Positions 1 through 13,600 of a stretch of DNA of 64,000 nucleotides are shown here, piece after piece. The DNA comes from Gordonia oryzae (GTDB lineage Bacteria > Actinomycetota > Actinomycetes > Mycobacteriales > Mycobacteriaceae). The stretch's first letter is position 1, and every line of letters begins with the position of its first letter. The position numbers were made by a program, and so were the translations under genes. Under the pieces are notes generated by a model. The model had not been told where the DNA came from. It ran no database searches and worked only from the letters and a program-made list of their open reading frames with translations. The stretch covers positions 216,596 to 280,595 of the forward strand of contig NZ_RKMH01000007.1 in assembly GCF_003797185.1 (NCBI RefSeq). Reading direction: 5' to 3'.

Positions 1-3000
1 CGGGAATGTCGGACGGGCTCGCTCCGATCGGTGCACCGCCGGCCACGACCCCGGCGAGCGTCCGGAGTTCGGCGCTGAAACGCGCTCCGAGATCTGCGAC
101 GGCGGCGGCGGTGAAGAGCGCCGACGGGTAGGTCAGCGAGGTGACCAGTTCCCGTCCGCGCGTACCGGTCCGGGTGGCCACGGTGACACTGAGTGCGTTG
201 AGCGCCACCATCGCACCGGTCGCCGACGCGGCGAAACCGGGTGCGTCCCCGGCGGGGGTAAACGGTATCTCCTGTGGCGCAACGGCGTCGGTGCCACCGG
301 TGCCACCGGCTGCGCGGCCGGCGCCAAAGAAGTTGAATCCGATACTCGGCAGCGGGCGGGTGGTGAGCTCACTGCGGGGATCGGGGTTCGCGTACCGCAG
401 CAGCCCGAAGCCGATGCCTGCGTCGGGGATCGACAGGCGTTCTTCCTTGGCCGCCTTGACCGCGTGGATCGCGTCGACCGACGGGTCGAGGCGCACGGGC
501 GCGATCGTCGTGAACCATCCGACGGTGCGTGACAGGTCGCTGCCGTACGGGTGCGGTCCCGATGCGACGATGTCCTCGTTGCGTCCGTGACCCTCCACGA
601 GCACCGACACCGGACCTCGGTCGTCGATGCCGCGTGCGTGCTGCCATCCGCGCACGGCGCGGGCGAGCGCTCCGAGCAGGACATCGCCCGCGCCCCCACC
701 GAAGGCGTGCGGTACGGAGGTCAGGACGGCCTCCGAGGTCGACGGGTCGAGGATCTCGGTGACCGACACCTCGGTGGCGAACCGGTCGCGGCCGGGGTCG
801 ACCTCGGCGCCGAGATCGGTGGCGCGGGCAGGCAGCCGATCGAGCCAGTAGCCCTCCTCCGACATTCGGCGTTCAGCTTGGGCGGCAACCGCATCCGCCC
901 ACGTACGTGCCGAGGTGACCTCCGGTCGCAGCGCGAGCCCGGTGGCGCCGGACTGGGCCTGTCCCCAGGCGGTGACGAGATCTTCCAGCAGGATCGGCCA
1001 CGACACCGCATCGACGCCGAGATGATGGATCACCAGGACGAGGCGGGCCGCTCCGGCCGGGTCGACGACGAGTTCGGCGGCGACGAGTGCACCGGTGGTG
1101 GGGTCGAGGCGCGCTGATGCGTCGGCGAACGCGGTGTGCAGATCGGTGGTGAATCCGTCGGTGCCGACCGCAGAGCCGGATCGCCGGGCGCCGACCGCGG
1201 CTGCGATGTCGACGTCCGCACCGGCGGTGAGCGTCCAGCCGTCGTCGGTGGGCACCAGTGCGGCCGTGAGCATCGGGTGGGTGTCCACCACCCGCGCGAG
1301 CAGAGCCGCGACCGACGACGCAGTGGCGTCGGCGGGCACGTACAGCACCCGCGACTGCGAGAAGTCACGGAAATCCGAAGGCTGCGTGGAATGTTCGATC
1401 ATCCACGACACCACCGCCGGTGGTGCGACGGGGCCGCGGGCACCGGTCTCGGGCAGCATCGGCAGCGTGGTCGCGCTGTCGAGCGCGGCCCGCGCCATCG
1501 CGCGCACGGTGCGGTGTTCGAAGATGTCACGTGGCGAGAGCGACAGGCCCGTCGCGCGGACCGCCGACGCGAGCCGGATCGACATGATCGAGTCGCCGCC
1601 CAGGGTGAAGAACGAGTCGGTGACCGACACCCGCGGAAGTCCGAGGAGACCGGCGACGATCGCGGCGAGGGTTTCCTCGACCGCATTCGCCGGCGCCACG
1701 TACTGTGCTGTCGCGAACTCGAAATCGGGCGCGGGCAGGGCCTTGCGGTCGAGCTTACCTGCGCTGCCCAGCACGACGTCGTCGAGTGGCATCCACACCG
1801 TGGGTCGCATGTACTCGGGCAGTGCGGCGGCCACGGCGGCCCGAGCGGCATCGAGATCCACCGTCGACGGCGAGACGTATGCCACCAGATGTGCGCCGCC
1901 GGTGTCGGATTCGGCGACGGTGGCCGCGGTGTGGACAACCCCGGGCACCGTCGCGATGACCGATTCGATCTCGCCGAGTTCGATGCGCTGGCCCCGCAAC
2001 TTCACCTGGAAGTCGGTGCGGCCCAGGTATTCGATCTCCCCGGAGGTGTTCCAGCGCACCAGGTCTCCGGTTCGGTACACGCGGGCGCCGGGCGCCCCGA
2101 AGGGGTCGGCAACGAAGCGTTCGGCGGTCAGCACGGGAGCGCCGGCATAGCCGCGGGCGACCTGGGTGCCGCCGAGATACAGCTCGCCGGGCACGCCGAC
2201 GGGTACCGGGCGCAGCCGGGCGTCGAGCACGAGTGTGGTGGTGTTCCACACCGGCACCCCGATGGGCACGATCCGATCGGCATGGGTGACATCGGCGTAG
2301 GCCACCTCGACCGCCGCCTCCGTCGGGCCGAACAGGTTGACGATCGCGACGTCGGGCAGCAACTGATGGGCTCGTACGGTCACCGCGGGCGGCAGTGCCT
2401 CACCGGAGGCGAACAGCCAGCGCAGCGAGGTCAGCTCCGAGAACTGTTCGGGCGGGACCACATCGAGGAACACCGCGAGCATCGACGGCACGAAGTGCAC
2501 CGAGGTGGCGCGCGTCGCAGCGATCAGATCGGCGATATAGAGAGGATCGGCGTGACCGCCGGCGTCGGCGATCACCATCTGCGCGCCGGCGATGACCGGT
2601 CCGAACAACTCCGGCACCGAGACGTCGAAGGTGTACGGGGTTTTCTGGATGATGCGGTCGCCGACGGTCCACGGATATTCCGACAAGCCCCAACGCAGCC
2701 GGTTGAGCACCGACGCGTGGGAGACGGTGACACCCTTGGGACGTCCGGTGGAGCCGGAGGTGAACAGTGTGTAGAGCGCATCGTCACCGCGGATCGGGCG
2801 GAGGCGCTCGGCATCGGTGAACGGTGCGGTCGACTCGTCGACCGCGACGGTGGTGTCCACCACCATCGACGTGACGACACCGGCGAGGGCGTCGAGATCG
2901 GCGGTCACCGGACGCGGGCCGGTGAGCAGCACACGGACACCGGCGGTATCGACCATGTGGCGCAGGCGTTCGGCCGGCGCGGCGGTGTCGATCGGGACGT

Positions 3001-4638
3001 ACTGGCCGCCGGCGGCGACGACGGCATGGATCGCGACGACCATCTCGATCGAGCGATCGATGCACACACCGACCGCCACCTCGGGGCCCACGTCCGCTGC
3101 GCGCAATGTCCGTGCCAGCGACGCCACCCGCGCGCCGAACTCGCCGAAGGTCACCGTTCGGTCGCGCAGCGACAGCGCCACATCGTCGGGTGCGGCACTG
3201 ACGCCCGCGGCGACCGCATCGGCAACCGAGCCGGCCGGGATGCGCACCGACGCACCGGTCGCGCGCGCCAGCAGCGCGTCGGTCTCGGCGGCGGCCAGGA
3301 TCGGTGCGTCGGCGACGGCGATGGCAGGGTCGGCGGTCAGCGAGTCCAGTAGCGCGACAAAGGCGTCGAGCATTGCGTCGATGCGCGCATCGTCGAAGAG
3401 GTCACGGGCGAAGACGGCCTCGATCGGCCAGTCGGCGCCGTGATCGGCCACCGAGACACTCACGGTCAGATCGAGTTTGGCCGGTGGATCGGCCGGGCTG
3501 ACCGGGGTGATGGTCAGGTCGGCGATGCCGGTAGCGGTCGGCGCGGCCGCGAACTCGGGCAGCGTCGACTGATCGAGTGTCAGCATGACCTGCGCGAGCG
3601 GCGCGAAGGCTTCCGAACGGACGGGGCTGACCGCGTCGACGATCATCTCGAAGGGCACGTCGGCATGGGCGAACGCCTCGAGGTCGGATTCGCGGACCTG
3701 ATCGAGCAGCTCGGCGAAAGCCATGTCGGGTGTCACCCGCGCCCGGAGCACCAGCGTGTTGACGAACATACCGACGAGCGGGTCGAGTGCACGCTGGCCG
3801 CGGCCGGCGATCGGTGTGGCGACGGTGATGTCGTCACCGGCCGACAACCGCGACAACAACACCGAGAGTGCGGCGTGGACCACCATGAACGGGGTGAGTC
3901 CACGCTCGGCGGCGAGCGTGCGGATTCGGTCCCCGACCGCCGCGGGCACCGCACCGGTGACGCGTCCGCCACGTTGCGTGGCCGCCATCGGGCGGGGTCG
4001 ATCGGCGGGCAGGTCGATGACGTCGGGTACCTCGGCCAAGGCGTCGGTCCAGTACGCGAGCTGGCGGCCGACCACCGACGTCAAATCGTTGCGGTCGCCG
4101 AGTTCGCGATGCTGCCACAGGGCGAAATCGGCGAATTGCACCTCCAGCGGCTCGAAATCCGGTGCGCCACCGCGACCGCGGGCCAGATATGCCGTCATGA
4201 GGTCGCCGACCAACGGCTGCATGGACTCCCCGTCGGCGGCGATGTGATGCACGACGAGCGCCACGATGTGCTCGTCATCGCCGGTGCGCAGTACCCGGCC
4301 ACGGATCGGGAGTTCGGCCGCGACGTCGAAGCCGGTGGTGACCGCGGCCTCGATCTCGTCGACGGAATCGACCACCGCCCAGTCCACTTCGTCGTCGATC
4401 GCGCCAGCGGGGTGGATGAGCGCCGAGGCACTCTCGCCGTCGGCGACGAAGGTGGTGCGCAGCACCTCGTGGCGGGTAACCACATCGGCCAGCGCCGCAC
4501 GCAATGCCGCGACGTCGAGCTGGCCGGTCACACGGAACACAGCCGGAATGTTGTAGGTGGGCAGTGCCGGATCGAACTGGTTGATAAACCACATCCGCTG
4601 CTGCGCGAAAGAGAGCGGGATGCGTTCGGGGCGTGGGA
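1..4638 (-). other. NRPS module 12: C-A-T-E (D-residue), cut by window edge
   Basis: The C domain has HHIAADGES near 4,225-4,255. The A domain reads FDVSVPELF, VHFVPSML, FASGEAL and LFGPTEAAVEV, giving DVPHFSLVEK as in module 8. The carrier is FFTLGGDSI (serine at 1,589-1,591). The E domain has HHLGVDAVSW (histidine codons at 1,022-1,027), EGHGR and TVGWFTT. It is almost complete at the window edge, where the reading ends in GASPSDIP, the usual E-to-C linker. At least one more C domain must therefore lie to the left. Confidence 0.83.
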
Positions 4639-7600
4639 CGGTCGCGGTCACCGGCGGCAGTCCCGACGCCCGGCCGGCCACCGCGGCGGCGAGGGTGCGC
4701 ACCGTCGGCGTGTCGAACAGATCGCGGATCGACGTCTCTACCCCCAGTGCTTCACCGACCCGGGCGACCAGCCGTGCCGCCGACAACGAATTCCCGCCGA
4801 GGTCGAAGAAGGACTCGACGACGCTGATCTCGTCGATCCCGAGGATCTCGGAGAACACGTCGGCGACAGCACGCTCCGCCGCGGATGCCGGTGCGACGAT
4901 CTCGACCGTCTCGAGCACCGGCTCCGGTAGCGCGGCCTTGTCCAGTTTGCCGACCGGCGTCAGCGGGAGAGCATCGAGGAAGGTCATTGTGGCAGGCACC
5001 ATGTGCGCCGGGAGTGACCGCGCGACATGCGTTTTCAGATCGGCGGCGCTCACGGACCCGGGGTCGGCGACGACGTAGCCGGCCAGTGCGGTGGCCACCG
5101 AACCGCCGACGCCGACGACGACCGCCGAATGCACCGCGGGGTGCGTGGAGAGCGCCGACTCGATCTCGCCGAGCTCGATGCGCAGCCCGCGCAGTTTGAC
5201 CTGATCGTCGCTGCGCCCGGAGTATTCGAGCACCGGTGCGCCGGTGGCATCGGCCCGCCAGCGGACGACATCGCCGGTGCGGTACATCCGATCACCCGGC
5301 CGCCCATGCGGATTGGCGACGAAGCGGTCGGCGGTCAGGCCGGGACGGTCGAGGTAGCCGCGGGAGAGCGGCAGTCCGCAGACGTACGCCTCGCCCGGCA
5401 CACCGATCGGAACCGGGCGCAGGTGGGCGTCGAGCACCATCAGTCCGGCCCCGGCGAGCGGGCCGCCGAGGGTGACCGGTTCACCGACCGACATCGGCGC
5501 GCTGATCGTCACGCCGATGGTGGTTTCGGTGGGCCCGTACAGATTCTGGATACGACGCAGCGGCGCCCACGCGTCCTTCAACGCCGTCGGGACCGCCTCG
5601 CCGCCGGCGTAGACCACGCGCAACGCGGGCACCGAGTGCGGGTCGACGGTGGCGAGCACCGTCGGGGTGAGGAAGGTGTGCGTGATCGCCTGACGCATCA
5701 GGAGATCCTGCAGCGCCGGACCGCCGACGGCCTCGGCCGGACGGTAGATGAGCACCCCACCGGATACCGCGGCCAACAGATATTCGAGCACCGAGGCATC
5801 GAAGCTCGGCGACGCGAATCCCAGCACCCGCGAGTACTCGTCGGCGTTCGATCGGCGGATCTCCTCGGCGGCGAAATTCGCGAGACCCGAATGGGTCACC
5901 GCGACACCCTTGGGCCTGCCGGTGGATCCGGAGGTGTAGATGACGTAGGCGACGTTGTCGACCCGGACCTCACCGAGCAACTCCGCGGCAGTGACCGCGG
6001 CACCCTCAGCGGCCGCGATCACCTCGGCGACCGCCGGGTCGTCGAGGCGGACCCAGTCGAATGCCGCACCGGGCAGTACCTCGGTGGCGACCGCGGAGAG
6101 GCCGAGGATCGCACCGGAGTCCTCCACCATGTTCGCGACGCGCTCGGCGGGATAGTCCGGGTCGATCGGCACGTAGCCGCCGCCGGTCTTGGCGACCGCC
6201 CAGATGGAGACAAGCAGATCCACCGAGCGCCCGATCGCCAGTGCCACGAGTTTCTCGGGTCCGATGCCACGGGCGATCAGCCAGCGCGCCAACCGATTCG
6301 AACGTTCGTCGAGTTCGCGGTAGGTCAACGAGACGTTGTCGGCGTCGACCACGGCCTGGCGTGGCCCCCAGGTCGCGGCAGCATCAATGACGATGTCGCG
6401 CAGAAGTTTCGGTGCGGTACCCGCTCCCCCGGTCACCACGGCGTCGGAGTCTGCGATCGCCACCGGTTCGGGTGCGGACACACGCGCCGCCTCGGCAGTC
6501 CGGGCCAGCTCGGCCACCGACGGTTCGCGGCCGACCGCGATGCGACCGACAGGTGCGGCGGGATCACTCAGCGCCTCGTCGAGGACGTCGACGAGACGCC
6601 CGGTGAACGCGGAGACCGTCGACTCGTCGAACAGATCGGTGGCGTAGAGCACCGAGCCCGGCCAGTCGGCCCCGGCCGTATCCCCTGCTGTCGGGGAGAC
6701 GCTCACCAGGAGATCCACCCGGGCGGGAACGACGTCGGTGGCAATCGGTTCGACACGCAGACCGGCGATCTCACCGACAGACAGGTCGGCGCCCGCCAAT
6801 TCCGGCAGGGCGGTCTGATCGAAGGTGAACCACACCTGGGTGAACGGCGCGAACGCCTCGGACCGCACCGCGTCGGAGGCGTCGACGACCGCCTCGAACG
6901 GGGCGTCGGCGTGCGCGAAGGCCTCCAGATCGGTGTCCTTGATCGCGGCCAGCAGGTCGGCGAATCCGTGGTCGGCGTCGACCCGGGTGCGCAGCACCAA
7001 GGTGTTGACGAACATGCCGACGAGCGGATCGAGCACGGCCTGTCCGCGTCCGGCGATCGGGGTGCCGATGGCGATGTCGTCGCTGCCCGAGAGGCGGGAC
7101 AACAACAACGACAGCCCGGCGTGAACCACCATGAACGGCGTGGTGCCGTACTCGACGGCGGCCGCGCGGACCTTGTCCCCGGTCGCGGCCGGCAGTGTGA
7201 ACGGCACCCGCGCACCGCGGCCGCTCGCACGGGGCGGGCGGGGCCGATCGGTGGGGATGTCGAGGACGTCGGACAGTCCGGCGAGCTTGGCCCTCCAGTA
7301 GGCTATCTGTTGCCCGACAACAGATTCGGGATCATCCGGCGATCCCAGCACGTCGTGCTGCCAGAGCGCGACATCGGCGAACTGCACCTCGAGGTCGGCG
7401 AACTGTGGATCGGTGTCCGCGGTCTCGGCGAGGTATGCGGTCACCAGATCGGAGACCAGCGGTGCCACCGACTCGCCGTCGGAGGCGATGTGGTGGGTGA
7501 CGACGGCGAGGACGTGCTCGTCGATACCGATCCGTGCGACGCGTACCCGGATCGGCCACTGCGTGGCGACGTCGAAGCCCTCGGCCACCGCGGCCTGGAC

Positions 7601-10600
7601 GTCGGCGACCGAATCCACCTGTGCCCAGTCGAGTTTCGCCGCCACGGCGGACGGACGGCCGATCTTCTGGTACGGCACACCGGATTCGGCCGGGAAGGTG
7701 GTTCGCAGCACCTCGTGACGGGTGACCACGTCGACGACGGCGGCATGCAGCGCGTCGACGTCGAGCAGACCGGTCAAGCGCAACACGATCGGGATGTTGT
7801 ACGCCGCAGAGGTGGTGTCGAGTTGATTGACATACCACATGCGCTGCTGCGCGAATGCCAGCGGAACGCGTTCCGGGCGAGGCGATACCGCGGTGATCGG
7901 CGGGCGAGTGTCACCGTTGCCCGCGGTGGCCGCGACGAGCGCGCGCACCGAGGGCGCATCGAAGAGATCGCGGACGCCGACGTCGGTGCCCAGTGCGTCG
8001 GCGGCCCGGGCTGCCAGGCGCATCGCCGACAGCGAGTTGCCGCCGAGGTCGAAAAAGCTGTCGGTGACACTGATCTGCTCGACTCCGAGAATGTCGGCGA
8101 ACACCTCGGCGACGCGAGTCTCCGCCACACCGACGGGTGCCACGTAGTCACCGGCCTCGAATACCGGTTCCGGCAGGGCTCGCCGGTCGATCTTGCCAGC
8201 GGTGTTGAGGGCGATGTCGGCGACCGGCATCCACACGGTCGGCCGCATGTACTCCGGGAGCGACTCGGCGACCACGGCGCGCACCGCATCGAGGTCGACG
8301 GTCTCGCCGGGGGTTGCGGAGACATAGCCGACGAGATGCTCACCACCGCCGGGAGCGGAAGCGACTGTTGCAGCCGCGTGCACCACACCCGGGGCCGCGG
8401 CGATGACCGACTCGATCTCGCCGAGCTCGATGCGCTGCCCGCGGAGCTTCACCTGGAAGTCGGTGCGGCCCAGGTACTCCAACACTCCATCCGGACGGCG
8501 TCGCACCAGGTCACCGGTGCGATAGAGACGGGCTCCCGGCGCGCCGTACGGATCGGCGACAAAGCGCTCGGCAGACAGATCCGGCCGGGCCGCATACCCG
8601 CGCGCAAGTTGCACGCCGCCGAGATACAGCTCGCCGGGCACACCGTCGGGAACGCGATGCAACCGCGAATCGAGGACCACCGCCGACGAATTCCACACCG
8701 GCACACCGATCGGGACGGTCGGGTCGTCGGCGGCGACGTCGCCGATCTGCTCGTAGGTGATCTCGACGGCGGCCTCGGTGGGACCGTACAGGTTGAAGAA
8801 CAACGCCTCGGGCCACAACGCACGAGCCTGCGCCGCGACGGCCGGCGGCAAGGCCTCACCGGTCGCCGAGACGATCCGCACCGAATCGAGGCCGGCGAGC
8901 CGCTCCTCGCGGTGTGGGCCGGAGCCGAGGATCTCGAGGAACACCGAGAGCATCGACGGCACGAAGTGCACCATGGTGGCGCGGGTGCGGCGGATCTCGT
9001 CGGCCACGTACCCGGGGTCGAGATGCCCGCCGTCGGCCAGCACGACCAGGGTGGCACCGATCATCAACGGCGCGAACAGTTCCGGGACCGAGCAGTCGAA
9101 GGTGTAGGGCGTCTTCTGTAGCACCACGTCACCGGCGTCGATCGGGAGGGTGTCCAGGCCCCACCACAACCGGTTGAGCACCGCGGTGTGCGAGAGCGTG
9201 ACCCCCTTGGGGCGACCGGTGGAGCCGGAGGTGAACAGGGTGTAGGCGGCGGCGTCACCGAGGAGTACCGTCGGGCGGTCGGCGTCGGTGACCGGTTGCG
9301 CCGCTGCCGAGTTCACGTCGACGTCGGTGCTCGAGTCTACCCGGAGGATGCGAACACCGGCGTCGACCGCGGCTCCGACCGCGGCTGCTGCGGCTTTGGT
9401 GTCGGCGACGAGCAGGGCCGCGGCACCGGCGGTGTCGAGCATGTACCGCACCCGATCGGCGGGCGCATTGACGTCGATCGGCACATACTGTGCACCGGCG
9501 GTCACCACCGCGTGGATGGCCACCATCATCTCCACCGAACGCGGGATGCACAGCCCCACCGCCACATCCGGAGCGACTCCGGTCGCGATCAGCTCACGGG
9601 CGAGCGTGTTGACGCGCGCACCGAACTCGGCGTAGGTGACCTCGCGCGCACCGAAGACCAGGGCGCGGGCGGCCGGGGTTCGGCTCACCTGTGCGGCGAG
9701 GGCGTCGGGCACGGTTGCCGGCGCCGGCAGGTCGACTCGCGCCCCCCATTCGCCATCGGCGATGCGGGCGGTCTGCGCGGGGTCGAGCAGCGCGGCGTCT
9801 CCGACGGCCACGGACGGCGTGGTGCAGAGTTGCTGCAGCAGTGCGATGAACCGCGCCGCGAGCGCGTCGATCCTCGACTCGTCGAACAGGTCGGTCGCAT
9901 ACGTGACCGACAGACCCCACTCCTGCCCGTCCGGACGGGAGGCGACGGTGACGTAGAGGTCGGTCTGGGCCGCCACGCTCACATCGTCGACGGCAGTGAC
10001 CGTCAGACCACCCGCATCACCGAGCGCGTCGGTGGCCGAGGCTGCTGGATCGAACGAGAAGATGACCTGGGTGAGAGGCGAGAAAGCCTCGGAACGCACC
10101 GGATTCAGCTCGTCGACCAAGGTCTCGAACGGGATGTCGGCGTGCGCGAAGGCATCGAGGTCGGTGGTGCGCACCGTCGCGAGCAGGTCATCGAAGCCCT
10201 GCGCGGGATCGATGCGGGTACGCAGCACCAGCGTGTTGACGAACATGCCGACCAGTGGGTCGAGCACCGCTTGGCCACGCCCGGCGATCGGCGTGCCGAC
10301 CGCGATGTCATCGGTTCCCGACAGTCGTGAGAGCAACACCGCCAGCGCGGCGTGCACCACCATGAACGGCGTGACCCCGTGACGCTGTGCGACCGCGGAG
10401 ATCGCGGAGCCCAGTTCGGCGGGCATCGGGTGTGCCACGTGGCCGCCGCGCCCGGAGGCGACCGCAGGGCGTGGCCGGTCGGCGGGAAGCTCGAGAACGT
10501 CCGGGAGTCCGGCGAGTTGTTCAGCCCAGTACGCCAATTGCCGCCCGACCACCGACTCGGGGTCATCGGTGGAACCGAGCACGGTGTGCTGCCAGAGCGC

Positions 10601-13600
10601 AAAATCGGCGAACTGGACTTGCAGCGGCGCGAATTCGGGTTCGGTGTGCGCCGAGCGTGCGACGTATGCGGTCACCAGGTCGGAGACGAAGGGTGCCAGC
10701 GATTCTCCGTCGGCACCGATGTGGTGGAAGACGATTGCGAGGATGTGCTCGGTTGCCGAGACGGGCCACAGCCGGACCCGGATCGGCCAGTCGACGGTGA
10801 CGTCGAAGCCCGCGGTGACCGCGGCCGCAACACTGCCCTGCGAGTCCACCACCTGCCAGTCCAGACGATCGACCACCGAGTCGGCCGGATCGATCTGTTG
10901 TGCGGGCACTCCGTCGACATCGGGGAATCGCGTGTGCAGCACCTCATGTCGGGTGACCACATCCACCACTGCCTCATGCAGCGCCGCCGCATCGAGATCG
11001 CCGGAGAGCCGCAAGACCGCCGGGATGTTGTGCATCGCGGACCCCGGGTCGAATCGGTTGATGAACCAGATCCGTTGCTGAGCAAAGGACAGCGGGACCA
11101 TTTCCGGCCGTTCAGTAACCGCGGTGACCGGCGGAAGACCTGCGGAGCGACCCGAGATCAGCTGCACGAGTTCGCGAACCGACGGGGCATCGAAGATGTC
11201 GCGGACCGAGATCTCCACGTCCATGGCGAGCCCGACCCGCGCGGCCAGACGGGTGGCCGAGAGCGAGTTGCCACCGAGATCGAAGAATCCGGTGGTGACC
11301 CCGATCTGGTCGGCGCCGAGGACCTCCGCGAACACCGCGGCGACTCGGGCCTCGGCGGCCGTCGCAGGCGCCACCATCGTCTGCTCCTGCGCGTGCTCGT
11401 CGGGCCGGGGTAGTGCGCGGCGGTCGAGTTTGCCGGCCGAGTTGAGGACAACGCGCTCCAGCGGAATCCATATCGACGGACGCATGTACGCCGGCAGGGC
11501 ATTCCGGACCGCCGCGTCGACCGCGTCGAGATCCACCGACTCGGGCGCGAGATAGGCGACCAACTGCTGCTCACCGGCGATCTCGACCACTGTGGCCGCA
11601 GCGTGTACCACACCGGGAACCGCGGCGACGACCGCTTCGATCTCGCCGAGTTCGAGGCGCTGGCCACGGAGTTTGACCTGGAAGTCGGTGCGCCCCAGAT
11701 AGTCGATCTCACCTCGGGTATTCCATCGGACGAGATCGCCGGTCCGGTAGAGCCTGCTTCCCGGCACACCGAGAGGATCGGCAACGAAACGTTCGGCGGT
11801 GAGGTCGGGACGCGCAGCGTATCCGCGGGCGACCTGGATCCCGCCGAGATAGAGTTCACCGGGAAGCCCCGGGGGCAGTGGCCGCAGCCGTGCGTCGAGC
11901 ACGTGAGCGGTGGTGTTCCACACCGGTGTGCCGATGGCTACGGTCTGTTCGTTCGGCATCACCTCGTGCGCGGTCACGTCCACCGCAGCCTCGGTCGGAC
12001 CGTAGAGGTTGTGCACCGCGACACCTGGGAGCAGCCGGAGCAGGGAGTGTGCGGTCGCGCCCGCAAGCGCCTCTCCGGAGGTGAAAACGGCACGAAGCGA
12101 CGTCAACTCCGCAATGTCTGCGCCCAGGACATCGATGAACGCCGACAACATCGACGGCACGAAGTGCATGACCGTGGCTCGATGGCGGCGCACCACCTCG
12201 GCCACATACCGCGGATCCCCATGTCGTCCGGCCTCGGCCAGCACCATGGTCGCGCCGGTCAGCGCCGGCAGGAACAACTCCCACACTGACACGTCAAAGG
12301 TGTTGGGAGTCTTGTGGATCACCACATCGCGAGGGCCGACATCGTAGGCGGCTGCCATCCAGTCCAGGCGGTTGAGGATGGCCCGATGACCGACGGTGAC
12401 CCCCTTGGGTCGACCGGTGGAGCCCGATGTGAACAGTGTGTAGGCAGCGTTGTCAGCTCGCAACGGACCGAGTCGCTCCGAGTCGCTGACCGGGGGTGTC
12501 GCGGTGTCGATCGGATCGAGTGCGTCGACGGTGATGACCGAGGCCAGGCCGCCGAGGCGATGCGCCGCGTGCTCTTCTGCTGCGCCCGATCTATCCGGCG
12601 CCACCAGCGCCACCTCTAACCCGGCGGTCTCGACCATGTAGCGCACGCGTTCGTCCGGGGCATCGGGATCGATCGGTACGTAGTGTCCGCCGGCGGCGAC
12701 GACGGCGTGAATCGCGATCACCATCTCGGCACTCCGGGGCAGGCACACGGCAACAGGTGTGTCGGGTCCGACACCCTGGGCGATCAGGCGCCGGGCCAGC
12801 GCCCAGACCCGAGTGCCGAACTCGGCGTTGGAGATCTTTCGGTCGCCCTCGACGATCGCGACCCTATCCGGATATGCCGACAGCGCATCGGCCACCCGAC
12901 CCGCGAGGTCGGTGCTGCTGGAAACCCTGGTTGCGGTGACCACCGGCCCGCAGGCCCGGCCAAGGACCTCGCGTCGGCGATCCGCACTCATGATCGGGAT
13001 GTCGGCGAGCAACGCATCCGGCCGATCGACCACGGATTCCAGGATCTCGCCTAGCATCTCGGCGAACACCTCGACGTGTGCGGCGTCGAACGCCGCCGGA
13101 AGGTAGGACAGGCGTATCCGCATCTGCTCGCCGTCGGGCATGGTCGCCAGAGTGAGCGGGTAATGCGTCGAGTCGCGGCTGTCGATGGCCCGCAGATCCA
13201 GTTCACCGATGGCTTCGCCACGCGATGTCGATTCCAACGACGCGGTGTCGATCGGGTAGGACTCGTGCACGGTAAGGGTGTCGAACAAAGCACCCGACAG
13301 TCCGGTGAGGGCCACCAGATCGGGTAGCCCCACGTGCTGATGATCGAGCACGGAGACCTTGGCGGCCTGCAGCCGCGACAAGACATCACCGATGGTCGCA
13401 TCGGGATCGACGTCGACAACGGCGGGCAGCGTGTTGATGAACAACCCGACCATCGTTTCCACACCGTCGAGGTCGGCCGGACGACCCGAGACCGTCTCAC
13501 CGAAAGTGACCACGCGTTGCCCGGTCAGCCGCGAGAGCAGTACCGCCCAGGCGAACTGCATGACCGTGGAGATCGTCACACCGCGCGAGCGGACGAGATC

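Noticed and set aside
1..4638. A termination (thioesterase or reductase) domain after module 12
   Set aside because: The sequence at the left edge is the end of an E domain and the E-to-C linker; no GxSxG hydrolase or reductase motif is present.
5027..9121. Very long open frames on the plus strand across the NRPS region, up to 1,364 codons
   Set aside because: They are in exact codon register with the minus-strand NRPS gene and arise because TTA, CTA and TCA codons are rare there. Their sequences are Arg/Gly/His-rich with no domain motifs.
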